Source of the DNA: Tipula vernalis
Taxonomy: Eukaryota; Arthropoda; Insecta; Diptera; Tipulidae
Assembly (NCBI GenBank): GCA_958295665.1
Contig: OY282560.1
Span: forward strand, 24,511,653 to 24,575,652
Direction of reading: 5' to 3'
DNA length: 64,000 nt
Shown here: piece by piece, positions 1-10,612 of the stretch
Numbering within the stretch: position 1 is the stretch's first letter
How the letters are laid out: each line of letters opens with the position of its first letter
Notes under the pieces: model-generated
What the model was told of the DNA's origin: nothing
Database searches by the model: none
What the model saw: only the letters and a program-made list of their open reading frames with translations
Position numbers and translations under genes: made by a program

Positions 1-396
1 TGTATAAACAATTTTAATACAGAAAACAAGTAAGGTATTATAATGCGTAACAAAATCCACACATACTACGTCTCGTATTTGTATCGTAAATTCGTAATTC
101 GCCTACTTTTTGCTATTACATACGTATTATTATTTTTGCATTTTTCTTTTATTTTCCAACGATGAAGGTGAATGTCATATTTTTATTTAGGAAATAATAG
201 AAAATCGCGTTCCTTATATGAAAAATGCTTTAAAGATTAAATTTATAGACGTGATTTTTTGTGAAGTGATTGAAAAGTGATTAAAAAGAACAATTTTATT
301 AGAATATACTAACAACGTAAGTATCCTATATATGAATTTACACAATAGTAAATTTTAATGCGAAAAATCATACCGAAACAATATTAATACTTCAGA
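1..396. other. A+T-rich left flank, no gene seen
   Basis: This stretch lies upstream of the first recognisable piece of the Helentron-type element. It is A+T-rich with stop codons in all frames. It may contain the 5' end of that element, but I could not identify a terminus or hairpin. Confidence 0.5.
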
Positions 397-621
397 ATGC
401 CACAACAATCATCAACGAAACGCGTTCGCGAATTCAGAGCAAGGCAACGACAAGAACAAGGGCAACGACCACGTGGTGGCTATAGGCAAAATTCAGGAAG
501 ACCTCGAGGAAACCGGACAGCGGCTGATCGTCTTCGTGATTATCGACTACGGCAGCGAGAGAATCGTGCACGTATTTTTGAAAATAATTGTTTATCTACT
601 GAAAATGTAATGAATGGTTAG
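397..621 (+). pseudogene. Helentron N-terminal Arg-rich segment
   Basis: This 74-codon open frame starts with an ATG and is strongly basic, with repeated Arg-x-Arg and Arg-Gln pairs such as REFRARQRQ and RLRDYRLRQREN. Helitron and Helentron proteins of insects commonly begin with such a low-complexity Arg-rich tract, presumably for DNA binding or nuclear import; that role is inference. About 150 bp without a continuous frame separates it from the next domain, which could be an intron or decay. Its identity rests mainly on position, because low-complexity sequence alone would not be diagnostic. Confidence 0.55.
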
Positions 622-776
622 TAAATTTTATATTGTCACTATACTCATTCATTGTTGGCTAAGTTATATTATGTATATGTAATAGTAATTTAAATGATTT
701 AGATAGCTCCAACGGTGTCTTACCGGGCATAGCTAATCCATCTACCACTGGAGATGGAAATAATTATGCGCCCTAT

Positions 777-1835
777 GTGTCAAACCTCAACAACCCTCCA
801 GTTATGGAATGTTCCGATAATTTTCAGCAAGCATCAAATTTTTGTGAACCGTCTACGAGTAATCAGGACGAGACGCCTGTGCGGTATGAAGGTTATCAAC
901 TGCATGCAGGTGCTCGAAAACTTTTTATGAAATTCTTGAACAATCCATTTGGGTACGCGTGCTCAATTTGTGATCGGTTATGGTTCAAGAATGACTTATC
1001 TCCTGTCTCTTCTCAATATAGTGGTATTATTAACGACATATTGCCGAACGTTGATAACGCGAAGGTATGCTTTACGTGCAAAAGGGCATTGTCGAAAAAC
1101 ACTATACCGACTCTATCAGTATTTAATGGATTTCAATATCCTAAAATGCCAACCGATCTTCATCCTTTAGAAATGGTTACGGAGAGGTTGATCTCGCCGC
1201 GCTTGCCGTTTATGCAAGTTCGTAGATTGCGTCATAGTCACGGTCAATACGGCATTTATGGACAAATCATAAACGTTCCGGTCGATGTTAATACGATGGT
1301 ATCTCGATTACCTCGGAGTTTGAACGATGATTACTGCATTAACGTTCACATTAAAAAGAAAAAAATACACAAATCGTCCTATTTGTTTGGCTTGGTCAAC
1401 AAAGGAACAATCAAAGCTTGGTTACAATATTTAATTCGAACGCCGCTTTATCAACGCTATAATATTACGATTGATAATTTTTTCTTTACGGAGAATGCAG
1501 TAGAAACCATACCGTCACAGGATGAAGTTAGTGAAGTTGTGCCTATCGAATATAGCCTTACCGCGCAACAACAAACGTTACTTTGGAATGAAGATATGTA
1601 TTTGCGAATTGCTCCTGGCGAAACCGAACTTCCTATCAGCCTACTTTTTGATGAGCATGCAGAAGAACTCTCTTTTCCGTCTATTTATCTTGGCGAATTT
1701 CGAATTTTCAGAGACGGCACACACATCACGCCATTCATGATGGCAACTAGTGAGCTACGAAGATCAGACCGACGTGGCGTTACCCCGTACCACTTGCTGT
1801 ATATGGTAATGAAAATTATGCAATTATGCGACTGA
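777..1835 (+). pseudogene. Helentron N-terminal domain (DUF6570-like)
   Basis: This open frame of 352 codons carries a Cys-rich region (CSICDRLWF near residue 61 and CFTCKRAL near residue 97) followed by a conserved block ending in LPRSLNDDYCINVHI. This matches the DUF6570-type region that precedes the Rep domain in insect Helitron proteins. The paired CxxC motifs could bind zinc. The frame ends at a TGA at 1833-1835, but homologous coding sequence continues in another frame to about 2005, with a further TGA near 1958, so the stop results from a frameshift plus a nonsense change. There is no in-frame start of its own; it is an internal part of the larger protein. Confidence 0.7.
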
Positions 1836-2005
1836 GAGTTCGCGATTGTCTTACGATTGCATTTAAACACGTGGGAAATAATACTGCCATAACCCGTCGT
1901 CAAATTGAATCTGAAGAATATATTCACGATTGCATTGATACAAACCTCGCTTTCCTTTGAACGATTCCCAATTCAACGTGGTATTGGGCAAATCGAAAGA
2001 AAGAC

Positions 2006-4201
2006 TTGTTTGCAATGATACGACAAAATGGTAAACCCACATTGTTTCTTACGATGAGCGCTAATGAAATAGGATGGACTGATTTACTACGAACCCTATA
2101 TAGGTTGAAATATGGAAAAGAAATCACGGTTGAAGCCGTTAATCAACTACATTTTATGGAAAAAAGCTCACTAGTTAATGATGATGCAGTTACATGTGCC
2201 ATTTATTTCAATAAGCTGATAAATACAGTAATGACTGTTTTGCAATCTAAATATAAAAAAAACAGTCCTTTTGGTCGTTATTTCGTCAGGAAATATTTTA
2301 AAAGGATCGAATTTCAGCATCGCGGAAGTCCGCATGCTCATATTCTTTTATGGTTGGAGGAGACGCCGGACGATCCATTGAATGCCGGATTGTACGACAG
2401 TCTTCAATTGATCGATCACTTGATATCGGTTTCAGCATCAGAAGCATCGGGAAACATCAAACTACAAACCCATAAACATACTTTCACTTGCTACAAAGGA
2501 ATTACATCAAATAGGCCGCAAAAATGTCGCTTCGACGCTCCCTTCATGCCATGCAAATCAACGATGATTCTGATACCAATGCCAAAAGACGAACCACAAT
2601 TTCGTAACCTTAAAGAACGATACAATGAAATATGATTGAATTTGGAAAATATCTACTATCCTGATATAGATACGTTTTACGAACAAAATAAAATTACGTG
2701 TGACGTTGATTACATTAAAATTCTACAAGCTGGAATTGAACGACCGCGGGTGTTCTTAAAAAGAAGAACTAGTGAAATATGGCACAACGGTTTCAACCCA
2801 TTCCTTTTCAGTATTCTCAAATCTAATATGGACATCCAATTTATTACCGAAGAATATTCTTGCGCTGCATATGTTGTAGAATATGTCAACAAAACGAATA
2901 GAGGAATCAGTAATTTGCAGCGTCAAATAATAGAAACGATGGGCAAACATCCTGAGTTCGATATTGTCGATGTTACAAGAAACATGAGTGTAAATGTGCT
3001 GAATACTGTCGAAATGACAAGTCAAGAAGCAGCATGGTACCTTCTTCGAGAACCTATGTCCAAATCATCTCATAAAGTTGAATATATTCCAACTGTATGG
3101 CCTATCGAACGACAGCGGATGAGAAAAACTCAAAAAGAATTAAATCAACTAGAAGTTGGTGATGATTCTACGAATATTTGGAAGGAAAATTGGTTTGATA
3201 AATATGAGAAACGACGGGAAGAGCTAGAAAATGTTTCTATAGCACAATTTGTTGCTCATTATAATGTCATACAAGACGGAACATTTGCGAAAAGAAATGA
3301 ATCGCGGATCATTCGGTACAGAAATTATGTCATGGCTACAGATTTCACCAACTATAAACGGGAAATGGTTTCTCTACATATACCGTTTAGAAATGAAGAA
3401 CGTGATATATTGGCTGAAATGTGCTTCCTAAAAATTTACGAGGACAAAGAAGAATTCATTTTGGCAGCAAGAAAAGAATTTGAATCCAATTTAGATATTG
3501 ATAAAACCATCGAGATTTGTCGAAAATTATGTCGTGTCCATGATGATACTGAAGACGATACTAATCATGCCGATGCTGGCGGTGCTCCGGATCCTAATCC
3601 GTTCCAACAATTATACAACGATCCTAATTCTGAACATAACAATGACCTTCGTCTCGCTTTGCTGGATAAACTTGGTTCCATCGCCAAAAGGAGAGAAAAT
3701 TTAATGGACAATGAACAGTTCTTGGCCTTAATGAGAATTACTAATGATAAACAAAGAAGCCTTTTGTTACATACAATATCGCATCTATCGTCTCTTAATT
3801 CTCCACCATTGCAAATGTTCTTCACTGGACCGGCGGGATGTGGCAAAACGTTTGTCATTAAACTTCTAATGGAGATTTACAATCGCTTTACCGATAACGT
3901 TGGTTGTTGTAACGCTTACATTACGTGCGCTTCAACTGGCAAAGCTGCTGTGGCTATTAACGGTACCACAGTGCATACTGCTTTAAAAATCACGTTGTCA
4001 AAACTACTTCCATTGTCTTATGAAATCGCACTCCAATATCGCACACTATTCAAATACGTCCGAGTCTTAATCATCGATGAAATCAGTATGATCGGCGCAG
4101 AATTATTAGCACAGATCGATCAACGACTCAAACAGATTAGCAGTATCTTTGATGTTAACTTTGGAGGATATGACGTTATTTTAATTGGTGACTTACGTTA
4201 A
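2006..4201 (+). pseudogene. Helentron Rep (HUH) domain and N-terminal half of Pif1-like helicase
   Basis: The Rep part nicks and rejoins DNA during rolling-circle transposition, and the helicase unwinds it. The HUH motif is visible as GSPHAHILLWL, with the two histidines encoded at 2333-2341. The paired catalytic tyrosines lie in AYVVEYVNK (tyrosine codons at 2870 and 2882). An in-frame TGA at 2633-2635 interrupts the region between them. The helicase follows, with Walker A GPAGCGKT at 3827-3850 and Walker [10 protein letters not shown] near 4066-4092. The frame ends at a TAA (4199-4201) exactly where the family motif GDxxQLPPV requires Gln; LPPV continues immediately afterwards. Both Rep motifs are intact at the residue level, so the copy decayed after it was active. 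Confidence 0.88.
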
Positions 4202-5225
4202 TTACCACCAGTTAAAGCAACACCCATTTATAATCAACCGAAACAAAGCATGTCTGGACCAATATTATGGAGAGGGCTCAAATTCTATGAACTCGATGAA
4301 ATTATGCGCCAAGCTAACGTTCAATTTTCGAATATTTTAACGAAAATAGGAAACGGTCAAATACTTGATGATGATGAGTTAATTCTAATGCAGTCACGTT
4401 TCTTTACGGAAAACGAAGTCAATGCATTATGTCCTCATGGTATTCGACTATTTTATTCGAATCAATCTGTTAACGCATATAATAATAAAATTTTAAACGA
4501 AGCTGAGGTTAAAATTACGTCCATCGCGATTGATGTATATTCTGGCTACAACGACGCTACACAGTTGGCATCACTACGTCAAAAACTGCACAAAAAGTCT
4601 ACTATTGACACAGGCGGACTTCCATATAATATAATTTTTGTTATTGACAAATATTACATAATAACAACCAATATCGATGTATCAGATATGGATTAGCCAA
4701 TGGCGCCGTCGGCAAATTAGTTCGCGTTGAACAAAACGAGAATGAAGAAGTAACTCGTGTTTGGCTAACTTTTCCTGACATTAAAATTGGAAGAAAAGTA
4801 CGAATGAAGGCTGCTGGATATATGCAACAACATAATATTACATTGAAAGAAGTGCCAATCAATCGACGCAACTCTACGATTTCTTTAAATAATAACAGAA
4901 CAATGATAGTAAAACGAAGTCACTTTCCTCTAATATCTGGTTGCTCTATGACGATTCATAAATCTCAAGGTGGTACATTCGACGAAATCGTGTATGAGTA
5001 TGAAAAAACCCACGCGGTGCAATTACTATACGTTGCTTTATCCAGAGTCACTACAATCGAAAAATTATACATCGTGTCAAAACATAAGGATTCAATATTT
5101 TATCATTGCAGAAAGGAGCCATCGTCTACTCTTCTGTTGAAGCTGGAATTTAAACGACTTTCGCTGAATCCACTCATCACATTAGAATCTGAATTAATTG
5201 ATTTCATCACAAACGCACCAGGTTT
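4202..5225 (+). pseudogene. Helentron Pif1-like helicase, C-terminal half
   Basis: This continues the helicase after the nonsense codon. The frame resumes with LPPVK and reads to a TAG at about 4694-4696, where a frameshift moves the coding sequence into the frame that opens near 4700. Late helicase motifs are clear: CSMTIHKSQGGTFDE and LLYVALSRVT, which correspond to motifs V and VI of Pif1/RecD-type superfamily 1 helicases. No gap separates the helicase from the following endonuclease domain, which supports a single original polyprotein. Confidence 0.82.
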
Positions 5226-5944
5226 GTCGCTTTATACCTTCAACATTCAAAGTTTACGGGCTCATAATCTTGATCTAATCGATAGAGTTGCTAAACATTT
5301 TAATGTTTCAATTTTGTCGGAGACGTGGGTTCACAACGACGAACATGTCGCTATACCGAATTTCAACTGTGTATAGTTAAATATAAACGACCAAGTGTTC
5401 GATCTGGTGGCGTTGCTATTTACCAGAATACAGATGATACTGCTCATGTTTTAACGACATCAAGGGATATTAGAGTACAGAAACCACTAGAATTTGGGGT
5501 GCAAATTGATGAAGTAGGAGAAGTATGTGCCTGTCAATGTTCTACAGAGCACGGTCAAACGATGTTATTGGTAGCGGTATATATATCACCACATCAAAGT
5601 GTTAAAAACATAATTGAATTCCTTTATGAAAAGTTACTTCAATATTCCTCTGAAGCATCAATACTTAACTTAAATTTAGAAAAAATTCTTGGAGGGGATT
5701 TTAATGTAATGTAAACTTTGCAGCAGAATCATCTATGCAACTAATAAAATTTTTCAAAGACAAATTCAATTTGAGTATGACAAGCGATCCTGCAAAATCC
5801 ACAACGAGGCAGGGAGCAACAATAGACGCTGTTTTTAGTCGATATTTGCATACTGTAGAAACGCGAATATTTGTGTCACATTTTAGCTATCATAAGCCTC
5901 TAGTTACGGTTATACAAGAAAAAAACAATAAAATAAATCAATAA
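5226..5944 (+). pseudogene. Helentron C-terminal endonuclease (EEP/APE-like) domain
   Basis: Directly fused to the helicase is a region resembling the endonuclease/exonuclease/phosphatase fold used by non-LTR retrotransposons. It shows FNIQSLRAHN at the start, LSETWVH with the catalytic Glu near 5314, RSGGVAIY in the middle, GGDFNV near 5693, and a terminal block with TIDAVFSR and SYHKPLV. Family knowledge: Helentron proteins of animals carry such a C-terminal domain, and the usual terminal SDH is often replaced by a YHKP-type block, as here. Frameshifts near 5370 and 5712 split the domain into three frames. Whether the domain cuts DNA during Helentron movement is not established from sequence. 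Confidence 0.75.
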
Positions 5945-8900
5945 TAAAAAATAATATCACAACTCTATTATTTACTTTAGAAACCGACTCCAATCATTTT
6001 ACTACAAACGTTTCACTTCCATCATGTGCTTATAAGGGTGAGGCACATACATTTTTTTTATTAACAAACTATGAATAGTGAGATGACCAAGTAATATTCC
6101 ATTTATAAATCGAAGTTTGGTAACAACTGCAACTATATATATTTTGATTTGAACAATGACGTCACTGGTCTACTGTTAGCACCGCCGTTATTTTCAATTC
6201 CCATTCTTTGTTAGTTGGTCGACATAAATACTACGTTAACCGATATAACAAGGTTTCCATTGGTGTCCTTTGGTGAAAGTCCAATCAAAATTGTTTTCTT
6301 AGATTTTTCTCAGGAAAATTCAGCAAATTTATCTCTAAAATAAGTATGTGCGTTACATTATATATAAGATCATAAAACTCGTGTTTTTCTTAAATACCCT
6401 AATACCGTATTTTTTCCAAAAAGGAAATATTTCTGAGAAGGCTAAGACATATTGATGTTTTATTGTTTTAACTTGTAATCTTCACCATCTTATTATTTAA
6501 ACATCTTTTAAGTACTTTCGACCTTTATTACCCAAAAATAAAATTCATAATAACGAGACATTCTGTTTTATACACGTACGTTACATTTTTTTTAGGGACA
6601 GTTCTAGGGTAAAATTCTCCTACGTAAAAGAGGACTGGGATGAAATGCTATTTAACTTGAGATAGCAGAGTGTTCAACGATCAGAGTGAAAAATGTTTTT
6701 TCTTAAATTAATTAAATTGTTCTCGTGTTAACTCAACTTAGCGTTTTGTTTGTCTAAAATTGATATTACACATTTTAAAAATATTTGTGGACAAGTAAAA
6801 ATATTAAAATTTCCAAGAAAAACAAACAAAAAAAAAAAATTGGAAATGTTATGGGTCGAATAATTTCTGGTACATGAATCTTTGTGTTTAATAAATATAA
6901 ATAGAAATTTTGTCATCTAGATGGATCTAAATATCTTTGAATTGTGGTTTTACGAAACAATATTTAATTTTACTATCTACAAAACTAGCTTTCGATAAAA
7001 ATAAATAAATCCTAAATATGCAGCCTACAAATTTTAATTTGTTGTTTTAGTGATTAGTATACTCATGAAACGAGGACTCATGAAAAGCAACTCTGGGAAA
7101 CCTAATACATTATCGCACAATAAAAGCTTTTTTTTTATACTCCAAAACATATTCATGTTTAACAAATCCAATTAACTGGAATTTTATTTGATGTTGTTAA
7201 ATAAAAGATTTATGGTAATTTTCTTTTATACGTATTCGTACCAACGTTTTCGCATTTGGTCTATAAATTTGACATTTCGATCAATTATTTTCACTCCTTA
7301 GAAAAGTAATTTATTTTGCTTGCCATATACAATATTGATTTGCATACCATACAATACAGCAAACATTTGAGAGCTTTCTATGCATTTTTTTTTTGCGCTC
7401 TCCGTATCGAACGAATGATTTTATTTATTCAGTTTTAAAAAGCATTTTTAATGAAAACACTTTTTCAAGCTGTTGTTTTTATTTTTAATTGATTTTAACG
7501 TAATTGATTGGTGAACTTTTCCATATCGACTGAAGTTGTAAAAAATTGGTTTTAATTAAGGAGGTTGTGTAAGATGGTGGGAGCTTACAGAATTATTTTA
7601 TTGGTATATCAATTAATTTAAATAACGGCAGAATATACATTAATTTGTGTCTAAAAAGGGACATACACTTAAGCGATTCTTGTTGGGTCTTAGACGTTCT
7701 AAATACCGTTTTTTGTCCCAACCCTTTTAATTGGTGCGTTTTGATAAATCCGAATTATAATCTCCTAATTAATTATATAAAACATCACACAATATGCTCA
7801 TCCAATCCAATAATTTATTTTAATCTATTTTAATTAAATTTCCATATACCCATGAAATACAACTAATACGAACGTATCAATGGGAGGAATTTAGTTGAAA
7901 GAACAGAATTTCTAAACCTTCTATATTTTACAAGTCAGACACAATAAACCTAGCTCCCTTCCTACATTCTTTATCTACATATGTATTCCTCTAATGTATA
8001 CTCAAATGGTGTAAAAAAATGTGACTTAAAAGCTTTTCATTTCATTTTATTGCTCCTGTTTCGTCTAATGGGGTTTTAGAAAATTTTTCCGAATATTTTG
8101 TGCTTTTATGTTATGTAATGTCTCTTCATAGTTTATTCTGGTTTTTAGAAAATAAAATTACTGGTTATAAGATTTCTTATATCTTAGATCTTATTTACAG
8201 TTTTCTTAAGGTTTATTTATAAATTTTTTATGAGACTCTTTTTTCGCTTTTGTTATTTTTTTTGGTCCATGTTCTTAATCTTGTATACAATAGAAATTAC
8301 TGTTTTTGTAAATAATAATAAAAGGATTCTTGTTCAGTTGAGTATATGATGATAGAGAAATAGTTCAAAATAAGTGTATTGTTGTTTGCTATAGAAGAAA
8401 AGTTATGTGTTAAGTTTAAATATGAGAACGTAACAGTATCCTATTCTTAAATGAATAACTAACCAAAAAAAAATTAGAATTCTTACCCGGAACAATACAA
8501 AAGTGACACACAAAAGTAGGAAGCTGAATTCTTTTAATTTTTTTTTTATTAAATTTAAATTTTAAGTTTTTGTTTCTCGGGAGGCCACAAATATTTGTAA
8601 GATAACAAAGAAAATGGATTAGAAGACATTCATATATATAACACAAATTTGTGTATCATTTCTTTACAAAAAAATTTTAGGAATCCCTTTTTCCATTTGT
8701 GTGACATTTTATAAAAATAATTTACGAAAACAAAAAAATAGTTGAATCGTTCCTAACAAAGTAAACGTAACAATCAATTTTACATGTTTTTAAAATTGAG
8801 AAGGAAGGTTAAGAAATTGTGCTCTAAATTGTTTAATTGGAGATCATGTCGAAATAGAGTCCATTATACAATCAATTCTACAGACAATTCAATGTTTAAT

Positions 8901-9030
8901 TTAAGTTCAACTAAGCAACGAAATTTAATCTTCAAATCTGTAGTAAAAAATTTTGGTTTTGCAGTCAAATGTAACAACAAAGTTGTTAAAGGGAGGCAAC
9001 GAATTTGAAAGAAAAAAATGATGAATTTTT
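5945..9030. other. A+T-rich intergenic sequence without a recognisable gene
   Basis: About 3.1 kb of very A+T-rich DNA with only short open frames of biased composition (for example 6728-6916 minus, 7645-7833 plus and 8784-9008 plus). None shows a recognisable domain. The 3' end of the Helentron probably lies early in this stretch, but I could not define it. Confidence 0.5.
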
Positions 9031-9035
9031 TTAAA

Positions 9036-10612
9036 AAGTTTAAAAGTTTAAAAGTTTAAAAGTTTAAAAGTTTAAAAGTTTAAAAGTTTAAAAGTTTAAA
9101 AGTTTAAAAGTTTAAAAGTTTAAAAGTTTAAAAGTTTAAAAGTTTAAAAGTTTAAAAGTTTAAAAGTTTAAAAGTTTAAAAGTTTAAAAGTTTAAAAGTT
9201 TAAAAGTTTAAAAGTTTAAAAGTTTAAAAGTTTAAAAGTTTAAAAGTTTAAAAGTTTAAAAGTTTAAAAGTTTAAAAGTTTAAAAGTTTAAAAGTTTAAA
9301 AGTTTAAAAGTTTAAAAGTTTAAAAGTTTAAAAGTTTAAAAGTTTAAAAGTTTAAAAGTTTAAAAGTTTAAAAGTTTAAAAGTTTAAAAGTTTAAAAGTT
9401 TAAAAGTTTAAAAGTTTAAAAGTTTAAAAGTTTAAAAGTTTAAAAGTTTAAAAGTTTAAAAGTTTAAAAGTTTAAAAGTTTAAAAGTTTAAAAGTTTAAA
9501 AGTTTAAAAGTTTAAAAGTTTAAAAGTTTAAAAGTTTAAAAGTTTAAAAGTTTAAAAGTTTAAAAGTTGAAAAGTTGAAAAGTTTAAAAGTTTAAAAGTT
9601 TAAAAGTTTAAAAGTTTAAAAGTTTAAAAGTTTAAAAGTTTAAAAGTTTAAAAGTTTAAAAGTTTAAAAGTTTAAAAGTTTAAAAGTTTAAAAGTTTAAA
9701 AGTTTAAAAGTTTAAAAGTTTAAAAGTTTAAAAGTTTAAAAGTTTAAAAGTTTAAAAGTTTAAAAGTTTAAAAAATTAAAAGTTTAAAAGTTGAAAAGTT
9801 TAAAAGTTTAAAAGTTTAAAAGTTTAAAAGTTTAAAAGTTTAAAAGTTTAAAAGTTTAAAAGTTTAAAAGTTTAAAAGTTTAAAAGTTTAAAAGTTTAAA
9901 AGTTTAAAAGTTTAAAAGTTTAAAAGTTTAAAAGTTTAAAAGTTTAAAAGTTTAAAAGTTTAAAAGTTTAAAAGTTTAAAAGTTTAAAAGTTTAAAAGTT
10001 TAAAAGTTTAAAAGTTTAAAAGTTTAAAAGTTTAAAAGTTTAAAAGTTTAAAAGTTTAAAAGTTTAAAAGTTTAAAAGTTTAAAAGTTTAAAAGTTTAAA
10101 AGTTTAAAAGTTTAAAAGTTTAAAAGTTTAAAAGTTTAAAAGTTTAAAAGTTTAAAAGTTTAAAAGTTTAAAAGTTTAAAAGTTTAAAAGTTTAAAAGTT
10201 TAAAAGTTTAAAAGTTTAAAAGTTTAAAAGTTTAAAAGTTTAAAAGTTTAAAAGTTTAAAAGTTTAAAAGTTTAAAAGTTTCAAAGTTTCAAAGGTTAAA
10301 AGTTTAAAAGTTTAAAAGTTTAAAAGTTTAAAAGTTTAAAAGTTTAAAAGTTTAAAAGTTTAAAAGTTTAAAAGTTTAAAAGTTTAAAAGTTTAAAAGTT
10401 TAAAAGTTTAAACGTTTAAACGTTTAAAAATTGATAAGTTGAAAAGTTGAAAAGTTGAAAAGTTGAAAAGTTGAAAAGTTGAAAAGTTGAAAAGTTGAAA
10501 AGTTGAAAAGTTGAAAAGTTGAAAAGTTGAAAAGTCAAAAAGTTGAAAAGTTTAAAAGTTTAAAAGTTTAGAAGTTTAAACATTTTAAAGTTTAAAAGTT
10601 TAAAATTTTAAA
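9036..10612. repeat. 8-bp tandem satellite, unit AAAAGTTT, about 197 copies
   Basis: The octamer AAAAGTTT is repeated almost without interruption for about 1.58 kb. Sequence errors are few: isolated TTGAAAAG units near 9567 and 9790, a TCAAAG pair near 10280 and AAACGTTT units near 10410. The 8-bp period puts TAA or TTTAAA in every frame, so it is non-coding on both strands. High homogeneity over nearly 200 units indicates recent expansion or ongoing homogenisation, or possibly an assembly-limited copy number. The flanks are ordinary A+T-rich sequence. Confidence 0.97.
10437..10556. repeat. Variant block of the satellite, unit AAAAGTTG
   Basis: Near the right edge of the 8-bp array about fourteen consecutive units carry G in place of the last T (AAAAGTTG), with one further variant near 10530. 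The block is preceded by two AAACGTTT units and followed by a few standard, then degenerate, units. A contiguous run of the same variant indicates local spread of one mutation along the array. Confidence 0.9.

Larger units (their letters stand above)
397..5944 (+). mobile_element. Degenerate Helentron-type Helitron (RepHel plus endonuclease)
   Basis: This is a rolling-circle DNA transposon whose coding remnants follow one another on the plus strand in the order expected for a Helentron (Helitron2-like) protein. The order is a basic Arg-rich N-terminus, a Helitron N-terminal domain, a HUH Rep domain with two tyrosines, a Pif1-family helicase, and a C-terminal endonuclease/exonuclease/phosphatase (EEP) domain. 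The EEP domain separates Helentrons from canonical Helitrons; that is family knowledge. The reading frame is broken by frameshifts near 1830, 4690, 5370 and 5715 and by in-frame stops near 1958, 2633 and 4199, so the copy is dead. I could not define the element's ends, so the coordinates cover only the coding remnants. Confidence 0.85.

Noticed and set aside
8784..9008. 74-codon plus-strand frame before the satellite
   Set aside because: Lys/Asn-rich, no domain, and expected by chance in this A+T-rich sequence.
9036..10612. Possible CRISPR-like array
   Set aside because: The units are 8 bp with no spacers. It is a simple satellite.
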